A stretch of DNA of 6,722 bases from an uncultured Actinomycetes bacterium (GTDB lineage Bacteria > Actinomycetota > Acidimicrobiia > Acidimicrobiales > Microtrichaceae), in contig CAJBIS010000334.1 in NCBI GenBank assembly GCA_903953195.1, positions 1 through 6,722 on the forward strand, given 5' to 3'. The notes under the pieces were generated by a model. That model ran no database searches and was not told the DNA's origin. It was given only the letters and a program-made list of their open reading frames with translations. The translations under genes were made by a program, and so were the position numbers. This document shows positions 1-4,709 of the stretch, piece by piece (position 1 is the stretch's first letter; the number at the start of each line of letters is the position of its first letter).

Positions 1-527
1 ATCAGCCGTGCCGTCTCGGCCGGATTGCCGGCCGCGTCCTTGACCCCGATGACGTTCGGCACCTCACGTGCGAGTCGGGCGATCGTCTCGGTCGCGATCT
101 TGCGACCGGTGCGGACCGGAATGTCGTACAGCAGCACCGGGAGTGAGGTCGATGCTGCAACCGCCCGGAAGTGCGTCTCGAGCCCGGCCTGCGGAGGGCG
201 GTTGTAGTACGGCGTGACCGAGAGGATCCCGTCGATCCCGGTCTCGGCCGCCTTGCGGGTGAGCTCGACGGCGTGTGCCGTCGAGTTCGATCCGGTGCCG
301 GCGAGCAGCGGGACGTCGACCGTGGCCCGCACCCGACGGAACAGCGCGACCGCCTCGGCATCGGTGAGCGTCGGACTCTCGCCCGTCGTGCCCGCGAGCA
401 CCAGCCCGTCGCTGCCCGTCTCGACCAGCCAGTTCGCCAGTTCGGCGGCGGCATCCAGGTCGAGGTCGCCACGGTCGTCGAAGGGCGTGACCATCGCGGT
501 GATGACCCGACCGAAACGCGCCGTCAC
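1..527 (-). CDS. dapA: 4-hydroxy-tetrahydrodipicolinate synthase (DapA family), C-terminus cut by window edge
   Basis: Cytoplasmic class I aldolase of the DHDPS/NAL family. DapA condenses pyruvate with aspartate semialdehyde in the lysine/diaminopimelate pathway. The first 175 residues are visible. They show the TIM-barrel opening (RVITAMVTPF, residues 7-16), the pyruvate-carboxylate motif GTTGE (46-50), VTPYYNRP (104-111) with the catalytic tyrosine pair, YDIPVRTG (134-141) with the arginine (R139) that favours DHDPS over other family members, and GVKDAAGN (161-168) with the Schiff-base lysine K163. About 120 C-terminal residues lie beyond position 1. The start is the GTG at 527: a GGAG Shine-Dalgarno lies at 534-537 with 6-nt spacing, and no other in-frame start exists upstream within the preceding gene's end. 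The start overlaps the stop of a 16-codon micro-ORF (GTGA). Some actinobacteria carry several dapA paralogues, so a different aldolase substrate is possible. Confidence 0.93.
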   Translation of the reverse strand, partial: MTARFGRVITAMVTPFDDRGDLDLDAAAELANWLVETGSDGLVLAGTTGESPTLTDAEAVALFRRVRATVDVPLLAGTGSNSTAHAVELTRKAAETGIDGILSVTPYYNRPPQAGLETHFRAVAASTSLPVLLYDIPVRTGRKIATETIARLAREVPNVIGVKDAAGNPAETARL

Positions 528-574
528 CGATGGCTCCGGGGCACGGGTTGGTTGGTGGCTTGGCGCTGCGTCAC
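524..574 (-). CDS. Candidate 16-codon coupling micro-ORF between the winged-helix gene and dapA
   Basis: A GTG start at 574 overlaps the TGA of the winged-helix gene (GTGA, 571-574). It follows a good Shine-Dalgarno, AGGAG at 580-584, with 5-nt spacing. The reading frame encodes MTQRQATNQPVPRSHR and stops at TGA 524-526, which overlaps the dapA GTG start (GTGA, 524-527). It would therefore carry ribosomes from one gene's stop to the next gene's start. It has no lysine codons, so it does not look like a lysine attenuator leader. Translation is inferred only from the start, Shine-Dalgarno and overlap geometry; at this length the peptide itself cannot be judged. Confidence 0.4.
   Translation of the reverse strand: MTQRQATNQPVPRSHR
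543..554 (-). repeat. Copy 1 of a 12-mer shared with the di-iron gene leader
   Basis: On the coding strand this reads CAACCAACCCGT, 15 nt upstream of the dapA GTG and just before its Shine-Dalgarno. The identical 12-mer lies at 2427-2438 before the di-iron gene. The two copies are read in different frames by the overlapping coding sequence, so the match is at nucleotide rather than peptide level. Confidence 0.6.
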
Positions 575-1194
575 GCTCGCTCCTGGCTCCGCTCCCGGCC
601 CAGCGTGGCCAGCAGGTCTTCGTGCAGTTCGAACCACACCGTGTGGTACGAGTCGATCACCGGACGGGTGATCCAGTCGTGGTCACCGGCCCGCACCCGC
701 TCGTGAGCGGCGGTGAGTCGGTCCGTGTACCCGATGAACCTCGACAGCGTACCGGCCAGCGCCGTGGTCACCGGAACGACCTGATCGTGCAGTGCGTTGA
801 GTCGATCCAGTACGGCGGCGTCGTGGTCGGGGTCGTCGTGGGTGTTGATGTGCTCGCCGGCGGGCGTGACCACCACCTGCCAGTCGGTGCACACGGCGAG
901 CAACTCGGGGTTGAGCACCAGGAACGCCTCGTACTGCGACGTCACCTCGCTCCTCGCCCCCGCGCCATCCAGTTCGTCGGCGAGCAGGCGCTCGCCCTCG
1001 GTGCGTCCGGCCGACGTCAACCGCCAGCCGCTCATGCGGCCGTCGCGGTGCACGACCCAGCCGGCCGCTGCGGCCCGCTCGAGCGAGTCGTCCACGGTGT
1101 CGGTGGCCAGCGAGTAGCGCCCGGCGATCTCGTCGACGTCGGCCAGCGTGCGCAGCCGGAGGGCGTGCAGCACGAGCAGATCCGGGGCGTCCAC
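571..1194 (-). CDS. Winged-helix (MarR-like) transcriptional regulator, 207 aa
   Basis: Probable cytoplasmic DNA-binding protein. Residues 3-65 read as a winged helix-turn-helix: helices LLVLHALRLR (6-15) and DVDEIAGRYSL (19-29), then TDTVDDSLERAAAAGWV (31-47) as the recognition region, and a wing VVHRDGRMSGWRLTSAGR (47-64). The LT.AGR ending is typical of MarR/PadR-like wings. The remaining 140 residues form an alpha-helical domain with conserved-looking stretches FLVLNPELLAVCTDW (91-105) and WITRPVIDSYHTVWFELHEDLLATLG (174-199). I recognise this architecture from actinobacterial proteins annotated as MarR-family regulators, but I know no ligand or target. The start is a GTG at 1194 with a TAGGGT hexamer 7 nt upstream, suggesting a leaderless message. 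The gene is followed by the micro-ORF and dapA, so it may belong to the dapA transcription unit. Confidence 0.8.
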   Translation of the reverse strand: MDAPDLLVLHALRLRTLADVDEIAGRYSLATDTVDDSLERAAAAGWVVHRDGRMSGWRLTSAGRTEGERLLADELDGAGARSEVTSQYEAFLVLNPELLAVCTDWQVVVTPAGEHINTHDDPDHDAAVLDRLNALHDQVVPVTTALAGTLSRFIGYTDRLTAAHERVRAGDHDWITRPVIDSYHTVWFELHEDLLATLGRERSQERA

Positions 1195-1201
1195 CCGGAG
1201 G

Positions 1202-1207
1202 ACCCTA
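1202..1207 (-). promoter_or_regulatory. Candidate -10 element (TAGGGT) of a leaderless promoter for the winged-helix gene
   Basis: Read on the minus strand, TAGGGT matches the actinobacterial -10 consensus TANNNT and ends 7 nt before the GTG at 1194. This places the transcription start at or next to the start codon. No convincing -35 is visible; that region is inside or next to the GC hairpin. Confidence 0.5.
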
Positions 1208-1225
1208 GTGGTCGGTGTGATTCGC

Positions 1226-1252
1226 CCGGCCCGGCGACGAGCGCCGGGCCGG
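1226..1252 (-). terminator. GC-rich hairpin after the di-iron gene, probable terminator
   Basis: A perfect 11-bp stem (CCGGCCCGGCG / CGCCGGGCCGG) closes a 5-nt loop, starting 6 nt after the di-iron gene's stop on the minus strand. No T-tract follows on either strand, as is common for actinobacterial terminators. It separates the TetR1/di-iron operon from the winged-helix gene and its own candidate promoter at 1202-1207. Confidence 0.65.
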
Positions 1253-1258
1253 CGGCGA

Positions 1259-2407
1259 TCAGGCCGTCGCGGCGGTGGGGCCGTGCGGGTCGGCGAGCTC
1301 CTGGCCGAGCGCGAAGTTCTCGTAGTCGTCGGCCGTGTCGACCCAGTCCTCGAACTGGATGACGCCGATCTCCTCGAACCGCCGGCGCAGCCACTGGTCG
1401 TTGCGATCGAGCAGGCCGAGCTTCTTGCAGTTCGGGACGATCTTCGAGAAGAGCATCATCTGGAACAACTGACGCGTCGGCGTGCGCATGACGAGCTCGA
1501 TCGCCTCGGAGACCGGGACGTCCATGCGCTCCCAGACCTCCTGCTGCAGGAACCGGTCACGCATGCGGACCGCCGCCTCGAACGCGAACTCCTGACGTTC
1601 CATCATCTCGGCGTCGCTCATGTCGGCGTAGTACTCCTGCAGCGACAGCACGCCGAACGCCACGTGACGGGCCTCGTCGCTCATGACGTAGCGGAGCAGC
1701 TGCTTGAGGAGCGGCTCGGTCGTCATCTGGTGCATGAAGCCGAACGCGGCGAGCGCCAGACCCTCGACCATGATCTGCATGCCGAGGTACGTCATGTCCC
1801 AGCGGGGATCACTGACGATGTCGTCGAGCAGCATCTTCAGGTGGGCGTTGACCGGGTAGTAACCCGACAGCTTCGTGTCGAGGTACTTGGCGAACACCTC
1901 GACGTGGCGGGCCTCGTCCATCACCTGCGTCGACGCGTAGTACTTGGCGTCGATCCACGGCACCGTCTCGACGATCTTCGCGGTACAGATCAACGCGCCC
2001 TGCTCACCGTGCATGAACTGGCTGAGGCTCCAGTTCTGCGACTCGATCCCCAACTGAATCCACTGCGCGTCGGTCCACTTCTCGAACGACGTGCCCGCCA
2101 CGTCGAAGTCGGCGAACCCCATGCCCGCCGCCTCGTTCTGCTCGGCGTTCATGATGACCAGCTTCTCCTGGTCGACCTCGGTGTCCCACGGGAGGTCGGT
2201 CTCGCCGTTCCACATGGAGACCTTGGCCTTCTCGTAGAGCTTGTCGAGCGCCGGCCGGGCACCCTTGGTGTAGTCCCACGTGAAGATCGCCTCGGAGTTC
2301 TGCTCCACGGCGGAGATCACCTCGTTGCGGTCAGTGTTCGTGATCGCGAGGATCGCCTCGATGTCGTGCACATCCGCGCGGCCGATGATCTCTTCGTTGG
2401 TGCTCAT
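1259..2407 (-). CDS. Ferritin-like di-iron carboxylate protein (putative oxidase/oxygenase), 382 aa
   Basis: Predicted soluble four-helix-bundle protein binding a dinuclear iron (or Fe/Mn) centre. The six expected ligands are visible: E135 (HGEQG), E165 and H168 in DEARH (164-168), E215 (MVEG), and E245 and H248 in a second DEARH (244-248). Both halves have the same spacing, E to ExxH of 30 residues. The length (382 aa) is far above ferritin or rubrerythrin and close to ribonucleotide reductase R2 or R2-like oxidases, but I see no R2-specific signature and no adjacent large subunit. The substrate is unknown; hydroxylation, N-oxygenation or desaturation are all possible for this superfamily. 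The ATG at 2407 overlaps the TetR1 stop (ATGA) and has an AGGAG Shine-Dalgarno at 2416-2420. The pairing with a TetR gene whose promoter carries an operator suggests ligand-inducible expression, perhaps by a lipid or xenobiotic (inference). Confidence 0.85.
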   Translation of the reverse strand: MSTNEEIIGRADVHDIEAILAITNTDRNEVISAVEQNSEAIFTWDYTKGARPALDKLYEKAKVSMWNGETDLPWDTEVDQEKLVIMNAEQNEAAGMGFADFDVAGTSFEKWTDAQWIQLGIESQNWSLSQFMHGEQGALICTAKIVETVPWIDAKYYASTQVMDEARHVEVFAKYLDTKLSGYYPVNAHLKMLLDDIVSDPRWDMTYLGMQIMVEGLALAAFGFMHQMTTEPLLKQLLRYVMSDEARHVAFGVLSLQEYYADMSDAEMMERQEFAFEAAVRMRDRFLQQEVWERMDVPVSEAIELVMRTPTRQLFQMMLFSKIVPNCKKLGLLDRNDQWLRRRFEEIGVIQFEDWVDTADDYENFALGQELADPHGPTAATA

Positions 2408-3117
2408 GGGGTGGACTCCTGACTGGACGGGTTGGTTGAGGGTGGGTTGGTTGAGGACGAGCCGACCGCAGTGCGGTCGGCGGCCGGGGCGAACCCCGGC
2501 AGGAAGAACTCATCGACGAGACGACGAGCAACCTGCGGGTCGGACAGCTCGGATCCGTCGGACGGGTTGAGCTGGTGCGAGATGACCATGCGGGCGGCCC
2601 ACACCGCGGCGTCGACGCCGCGTTCGGGCGAGCCGGCATGCGGCGCGAGGATCGGGCCGATGAGCTCGCCGGAGGCGGCGAGCAGCTGGTCGAAGCCGCC
2701 GAGGGCGAGTTGGGCCTCGAGCGAGGCGGCGTCGTGCTGCATGAGGAACTGCAACGCCTCGTCGTCCGAGAGGAACCGCTCGGCCGAGATGATGACGGCG
2801 GTGAGAGCGTCGGCCAGATCCGCAGCGCCGCTCGCCTCGGTGGCGGCCGCATCGGCGAGCCGCTGCACCATGGTCAGTGCGGCAGCCTGGACCATCGACC
2901 GCTTGCCGCCCGGGAAGAGCCGGTAGATCGTCGCCCGGGAGATCCCGGCGGTGCGGGCCACGTCCTCGACGGTGGTCTTCTGGATCCCCCAGCGCAGCGC
3001 GCACTCGAGGAGGGCGTCGAGGGCCCGCTCCGTGGCCGAACCCGGCTGGACGGGCACGACGAGCGACTGCGCAACTGCGGGTGCAGCGCTTCGGTTCCCC
3101 CCGACGGCGACGGCCAT
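2404..3117 (-). CDS. TetR/AcrR family transcriptional regulator (TetR1), 237 aa
   Basis: Probable dimeric repressor. The N-terminal DNA-binding domain spans about residues 27-75. Its helix-turn-helix is TTVEDVARTAGISRATIYRLFPGGK (48-72), a textbook TetR recognition helix. The alpha-helical remainder (about 76-210) is the ligand-binding and dimerisation domain. The last 20 residues are low complexity, with a repeated STNP motif encoded by a 15-bp tandem repeat. The ATG at 3117 has no Shine-Dalgarno but has TATTGT 7 nt upstream, implying a leaderless transcript. A near-palindrome overlapping that hexamer is the likely autoregulatory operator. The stop overlaps the di-iron gene's start (ATGA), so the two are co-transcribed and translationally coupled. 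The ligand is unknown. Confidence 0.9.
   Translation of the reverse strand: MAVAVGGNRSAAPAVAQSLVVPVQPGSATERALDALLECALRWGIQKTTVEDVARTAGISRATIYRLFPGGKRSMVQAAALTMVQRLADAAATEASGAADLADALTAVIISAERFLSDDEALQFLMQHDAASLEAQLALGGFDQLLAASGELIGPILAPHAGSPERGVDAAVWAARMVISHQLNPSDGSELSDPQVARRLVDEFFLPGFAPAADRTAVGSSSTNPPSTNPSSQESTP
2416..2420 (-). promoter_or_regulatory. Shine-Dalgarno AGGAG for the di-iron gene, inside the TetR1 reading frame
   Basis: AGGAG on the minus strand with 8-nt spacing to the ATG at 2407. It is embedded in the last TetR1 codons (Gln-Glu-Ser) and supports the ATG at 2407 as the true start, overlapping the TetR1 stop. Confidence 0.75.
2427..2438 (-). repeat. Copy 2 of the 12-mer shared with the dapA leader
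   Basis: CAACCAACCCGT on the coding strand, 19 nt upstream of the di-iron ATG and just before its AGGAG. It is identical to 543-554 upstream of dapA. It lies within the end of TetR1 and overlaps the first copy of a 15-bp tandem repeat. Confidence 0.6.
2429..2456 (-). repeat. 15-bp-period tandem repeat in the TetR1 C-terminal tail
   Basis: GGGTTGGTTGAGG occurs exactly at 2429-2441 and 2444-2456 on the plus strand. In the TetR1 frame it encodes two STNP units, giving a Ser/Asn/Pro-rich disordered tail. A 15-bp period keeps the frame, as expected for slippage-derived growth of a tail. Confidence 0.7.
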
Positions 3118-3124
3118 GGATGGA

Positions 3125-3130
3125 ACAATA
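3125..3130 (-). promoter_or_regulatory. Candidate -10 element (TATTGT) of a leaderless promoter for TetR1
   Basis: Minus-strand TATTGT fits TANNNT and ends 7 nt before the ATG at 3117, which lacks a Shine-Dalgarno. The local AT-rich patch stands out in a GC-rich window. The hexamer is partly covered by the palindrome at 3127-3149. Confidence 0.55.
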
Positions 3131-3149
3131 AGACGAGATCTGTCTCATT
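3127..3149. promoter_or_regulatory. TetR-type operator (imperfect palindrome) over the TetR1 promoter
   Basis: On the minus strand the arms are AATGAGAC and GTCTTATT, separated by 7 nt. Seven of eight positions in the arms are symmetric. TetR-family dimers typically bind such palindromes. It overlaps the -10 and the spacer, so a bound dimer would block transcription. Autoregulation by TetR1 is the simplest reading (inference); TetR2, encoded just upstream, is the alternative. Confidence 0.65.
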
Positions 3150-3193
3150 GCCTAGGCGCGACCGGTGTGGCGTGCGTCACGGCACGGTGCCCG

Positions 3194-3781
3194 TCACACC
3201 TCGGCCCGGACGATCCCTCCGAGGAACTGCGATCGGACCAACTGCCGCGTCGCCGCCTCATCAGCCAGATCCACCCCGGCCGGACTCGACAGCACCGACA
3301 ACGTCATCCTGGTCACGTAGTCGCTCGCCCGATCCACGTCGACACCCAGTCCAACCCGGCCGGCCTCCTGTTCGGCGACCAGCAGTGACCGGATGTAGTC
3401 GCGGATCACGCCGTGCACGAGCGGCTCCGACGGCCGCAACGCCACCGCGAGCTCCTCGATGTCCGGGTCCTGCAGTGTCGACATGATCCGGCTCCGGGCG
3501 ATCATGTCCGCGCCGACCATGAGGCCGGTGACCAGTCGGTCCTCGAGCGTGGACTCGGCCGCGACCGCCCGGCCGAGCCGCCGCCAGAAGCGGGCCACCT
3601 CCCAGGTGGCCGCCTCCTGCACCAGCTGTTCGCGACCACCCGGGAACTGCCGGTAGATCGTCGTGCGCGACACGCCCGCCTCGACCGCGACGTCCTCGAG
3701 CGAGAACCGGCGGACCCCACGACCCTCCGCGCAGCGCACCGCCGCCGCCATGATGCGGTCCCGCAGCGGCACGTCGGACAT
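3194..3781 (-). CDS. TetR/AcrR family transcriptional regulator (TetR2), 195 aa
   Basis: Second TetR-type regulator. The DNA-binding domain covers residues 5-55, with helix-turn-helix FSLEDVAVEAGVSRTTIYRQFPGG (26-49). Its recognition helix is very similar to TetR1 (SRTTIYRQFPGG versus SRATIYRLFPGG), while the ligand-binding domain (about 56-190) is clearly different. I chose the ATG at 3781, which has GAGGG at 3792-3796 with 10-nt spacing and gives the usual short N-terminus. An in-frame ATG at 3802 overlaps the SURF1 stop and would add 7 residues. A still earlier ATG at 3895 would give an Arg-rich, unlikely extension inside SURF1. The gene lies 13 bp after SURF1 on the same strand and is probably co-transcribed with it. 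The target is unknown. Confidence 0.88.
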   Translation of the reverse strand: MSDVPLRDRIMAAAVRCAEGRGVRRFSLEDVAVEAGVSRTTIYRQFPGGREQLVQEAATWEVARFWRRLGRAVAAESTLEDRLVTGLMVGADMIARSRIMSTLQDPDIEELAVALRPSEPLVHGVIRDYIRSLLVAEQEAGRVGLGVDVDRASDYVTRMTLSVLSSPAGVDLADEAATRQLVRSQFLGGIVRAEV

Positions 3782-3794
3782 CGAGGCACCACCC

Positions 3795-4646
3795 TCAGCC
3801 ATCGCCGACCGACCGCTCCACCGACGCCACGACTGCGTCGTCATCCGGCGTCGCGCCGACCGTCTCATCATCCGGCGTCGCGCCGCCGGCCGCAAGTGAC
3901 CGGGCGTGCCGACGCAGGATCAACACGTACCCGCCGGCGGCGATCGCCGCGAAGAGCCACCACTGGAACATGTACGAGATGTTCTGACTCGCCGACGGCA
4001 CCTCGACCGCCACACGCGACGGCAGCCGACCCGTCTGCGGTGGCTGCTGGGCGTCGAGCAGGACCCATGCGGGAACCACCGGCTGACCGAGCTGAGCGCC
4101 CAGGCGTTCGACGTCGACCCGGGACAACACCTCGAGGCGACCCGACGCCGGATCCGCGGCACCGAACCCTCCCTTGGTCTGCGAGAACTGCAGGACCCCG
4201 GCGATGGAGACCTCACCGGTCGGCGGTTCGGCCCCCGGGAACGGAGGACCGGGTGGATCCGGGTCCACGTTCGGCACCCACCCGCGCACCACGGGGAGCG
4301 CGGTGCCATCGGCCTGGATGAGCGGTGTCAGCACCCACGAACCGGGCGCACCGGCGTACGAGCGATTGCGGATCAGGACCTCGTTGGCGACATCGAAGGT
4401 TCCGGTGGCCGAGACCCGGGTGTACTCGGCCGACTCGGGCAGGCCCGCCGCAGTCGACCCGGGCGGCACGACCGTGGCGACCGGGACCGGGGCCTGCGTC
4501 GCCCGCTCCTCGATCCGGGCCGCCTGCTCGGAACGCTCGAGGTAACGGGCCCGCTGCCAGAACCCCAACGCGACGAGCGCCACCACGCCGACCACCACGA
4601 GCACGTGACTCACGATCCAGGCCGGCCGGCGGGCGAAGTCGTACAC
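3795..4646 (-). CDS. surf1: SURF1-family cytochrome c oxidase assembly protein, 283 aa
   Basis: Membrane protein of the SURF1/Shy1 family, which helps insert heme a into the aa3-type cytochrome oxidase. The fold is typical: an N-terminal transmembrane helix (about 10-29) ending in GFWQRAR (28-34), an extracytoplasmic domain with YTRVSATGTF (75-84) and LPVVRGWVP (117-125), and a second transmembrane helix (about 229-245) preceded by ISYMFQWW (223-230). This last motif corresponds to the family's HxSYxxQW, but an asparagine (N222) stands where many members have histidine. The cytoplasmic tail carries two 9-residue repeats, GATPDDETV and GATPDDDAV. The start is the GTG at 4646, with TAGGAT 8 nt upstream, so the message is probably nearly leaderless. 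It is divergent from heliorhodopsin and followed by TetR2. No other oxidase genes are in the window. Confidence 0.92.
   Translation of the reverse strand: MYDFARRPAWIVSHVLVVVGVVALVALGFWQRARYLERSEQAARIEERATQAPVPVATVVPPGSTAAGLPESAEYTRVSATGTFDVANEVLIRNRSYAGAPGSWVLTPLIQADGTALPVVRGWVPNVDPDPPGPPFPGAEPPTGEVSIAGVLQFSQTKGGFGAADPASGRLEVLSRVDVERLGAQLGQPVVPAWVLLDAQQPPQTGRLPSRVAVEVPSASQNISYMFQWWLFAAIAAGGYVLILRRHARSLAAGGATPDDETVGATPDDDAVVASVERSVGDG
3841..3885 (-). repeat. Two-copy 27-bp-period repeat in the SURF1 C-terminal tail
   Basis: An exact 18-bp sequence, TCATCCGGCGTCGCGCCG on the plus strand, occurs at 3841-3858 and 3868-3885. It encodes the tandem GATPDD units of the acidic cytoplasmic tail. The 27-bp period preserves the frame. 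Confidence 0.85.
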
Positions 4647-4654
4647 CGAACGGG

Positions 4655-4660
4655 ATCCTA
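4655..4660 (-). promoter_or_regulatory. Candidate -10 element (TAGGAT) for SURF1
   Basis: Minus-strand TAGGAT fits TANNNT well and ends 8 nt before the GTG at 4646, giving an mRNA with almost no leader. It sits in the context CGTAGGAT, nearly identical to the CGTAGGTT of the divergent heliorhodopsin promoter. No clear -35 is seen; at 17-nt spacing it would fall at 4678-4683. Confidence 0.6.
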
Positions 4661-4697
4661 CGTGGACCGGGTCGCCGTCACCGCAGCACCTGCGCCG

Positions 4698-4703
4698 TAG
4701 GTT
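4698..4703 (+). promoter_or_regulatory. Candidate -10 element (TAGGTT) for heliorhodopsin
   Basis: TAGGTT fits TANNNT and ends 6 nt before the GTG at 4710, the exact geometry of a leaderless transcript. A -35 at 17-nt spacing would fall at 4675-4680, overlapping the corresponding position for the divergent SURF1 promoter. The region is not otherwise AT-rich. Confidence 0.6.
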
Positions 4704-4709
4704 GGCGTC

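Noticed and set aside
1148..2422. A 424-codon plus-strand frame antisense to the di-iron gene
   Set aside because: Its composition is Leu/Val/Arg/His/Asp-rich without domains, while the opposite strand holds a clear di-iron protein with all ligands.
3179..3194. Possible terminator hairpin after TetR2 (ACGGCAC / GTGCCCGT)
   Set aside because: The stem is about 6 bp with a bulge and a 3-nt loop, and there is no T-tract; too weak to call.
3841..3885. The 18-bp direct repeats as an attachment or insertion-site duplication
   Set aside because: They are 27 bp apart, in frame within SURF1 and encode a repeated tail; no mobile gene lies between or beside them.
3782..3895. TetR2 starting at the ATG at 3895 (233 aa)
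   Set aside because: The extra N-terminus is Arg/Met-rich, lies wholly inside the SURF1 coding end and has no plausible Shine-Dalgarno; the ATG at 3781 fits the family better.
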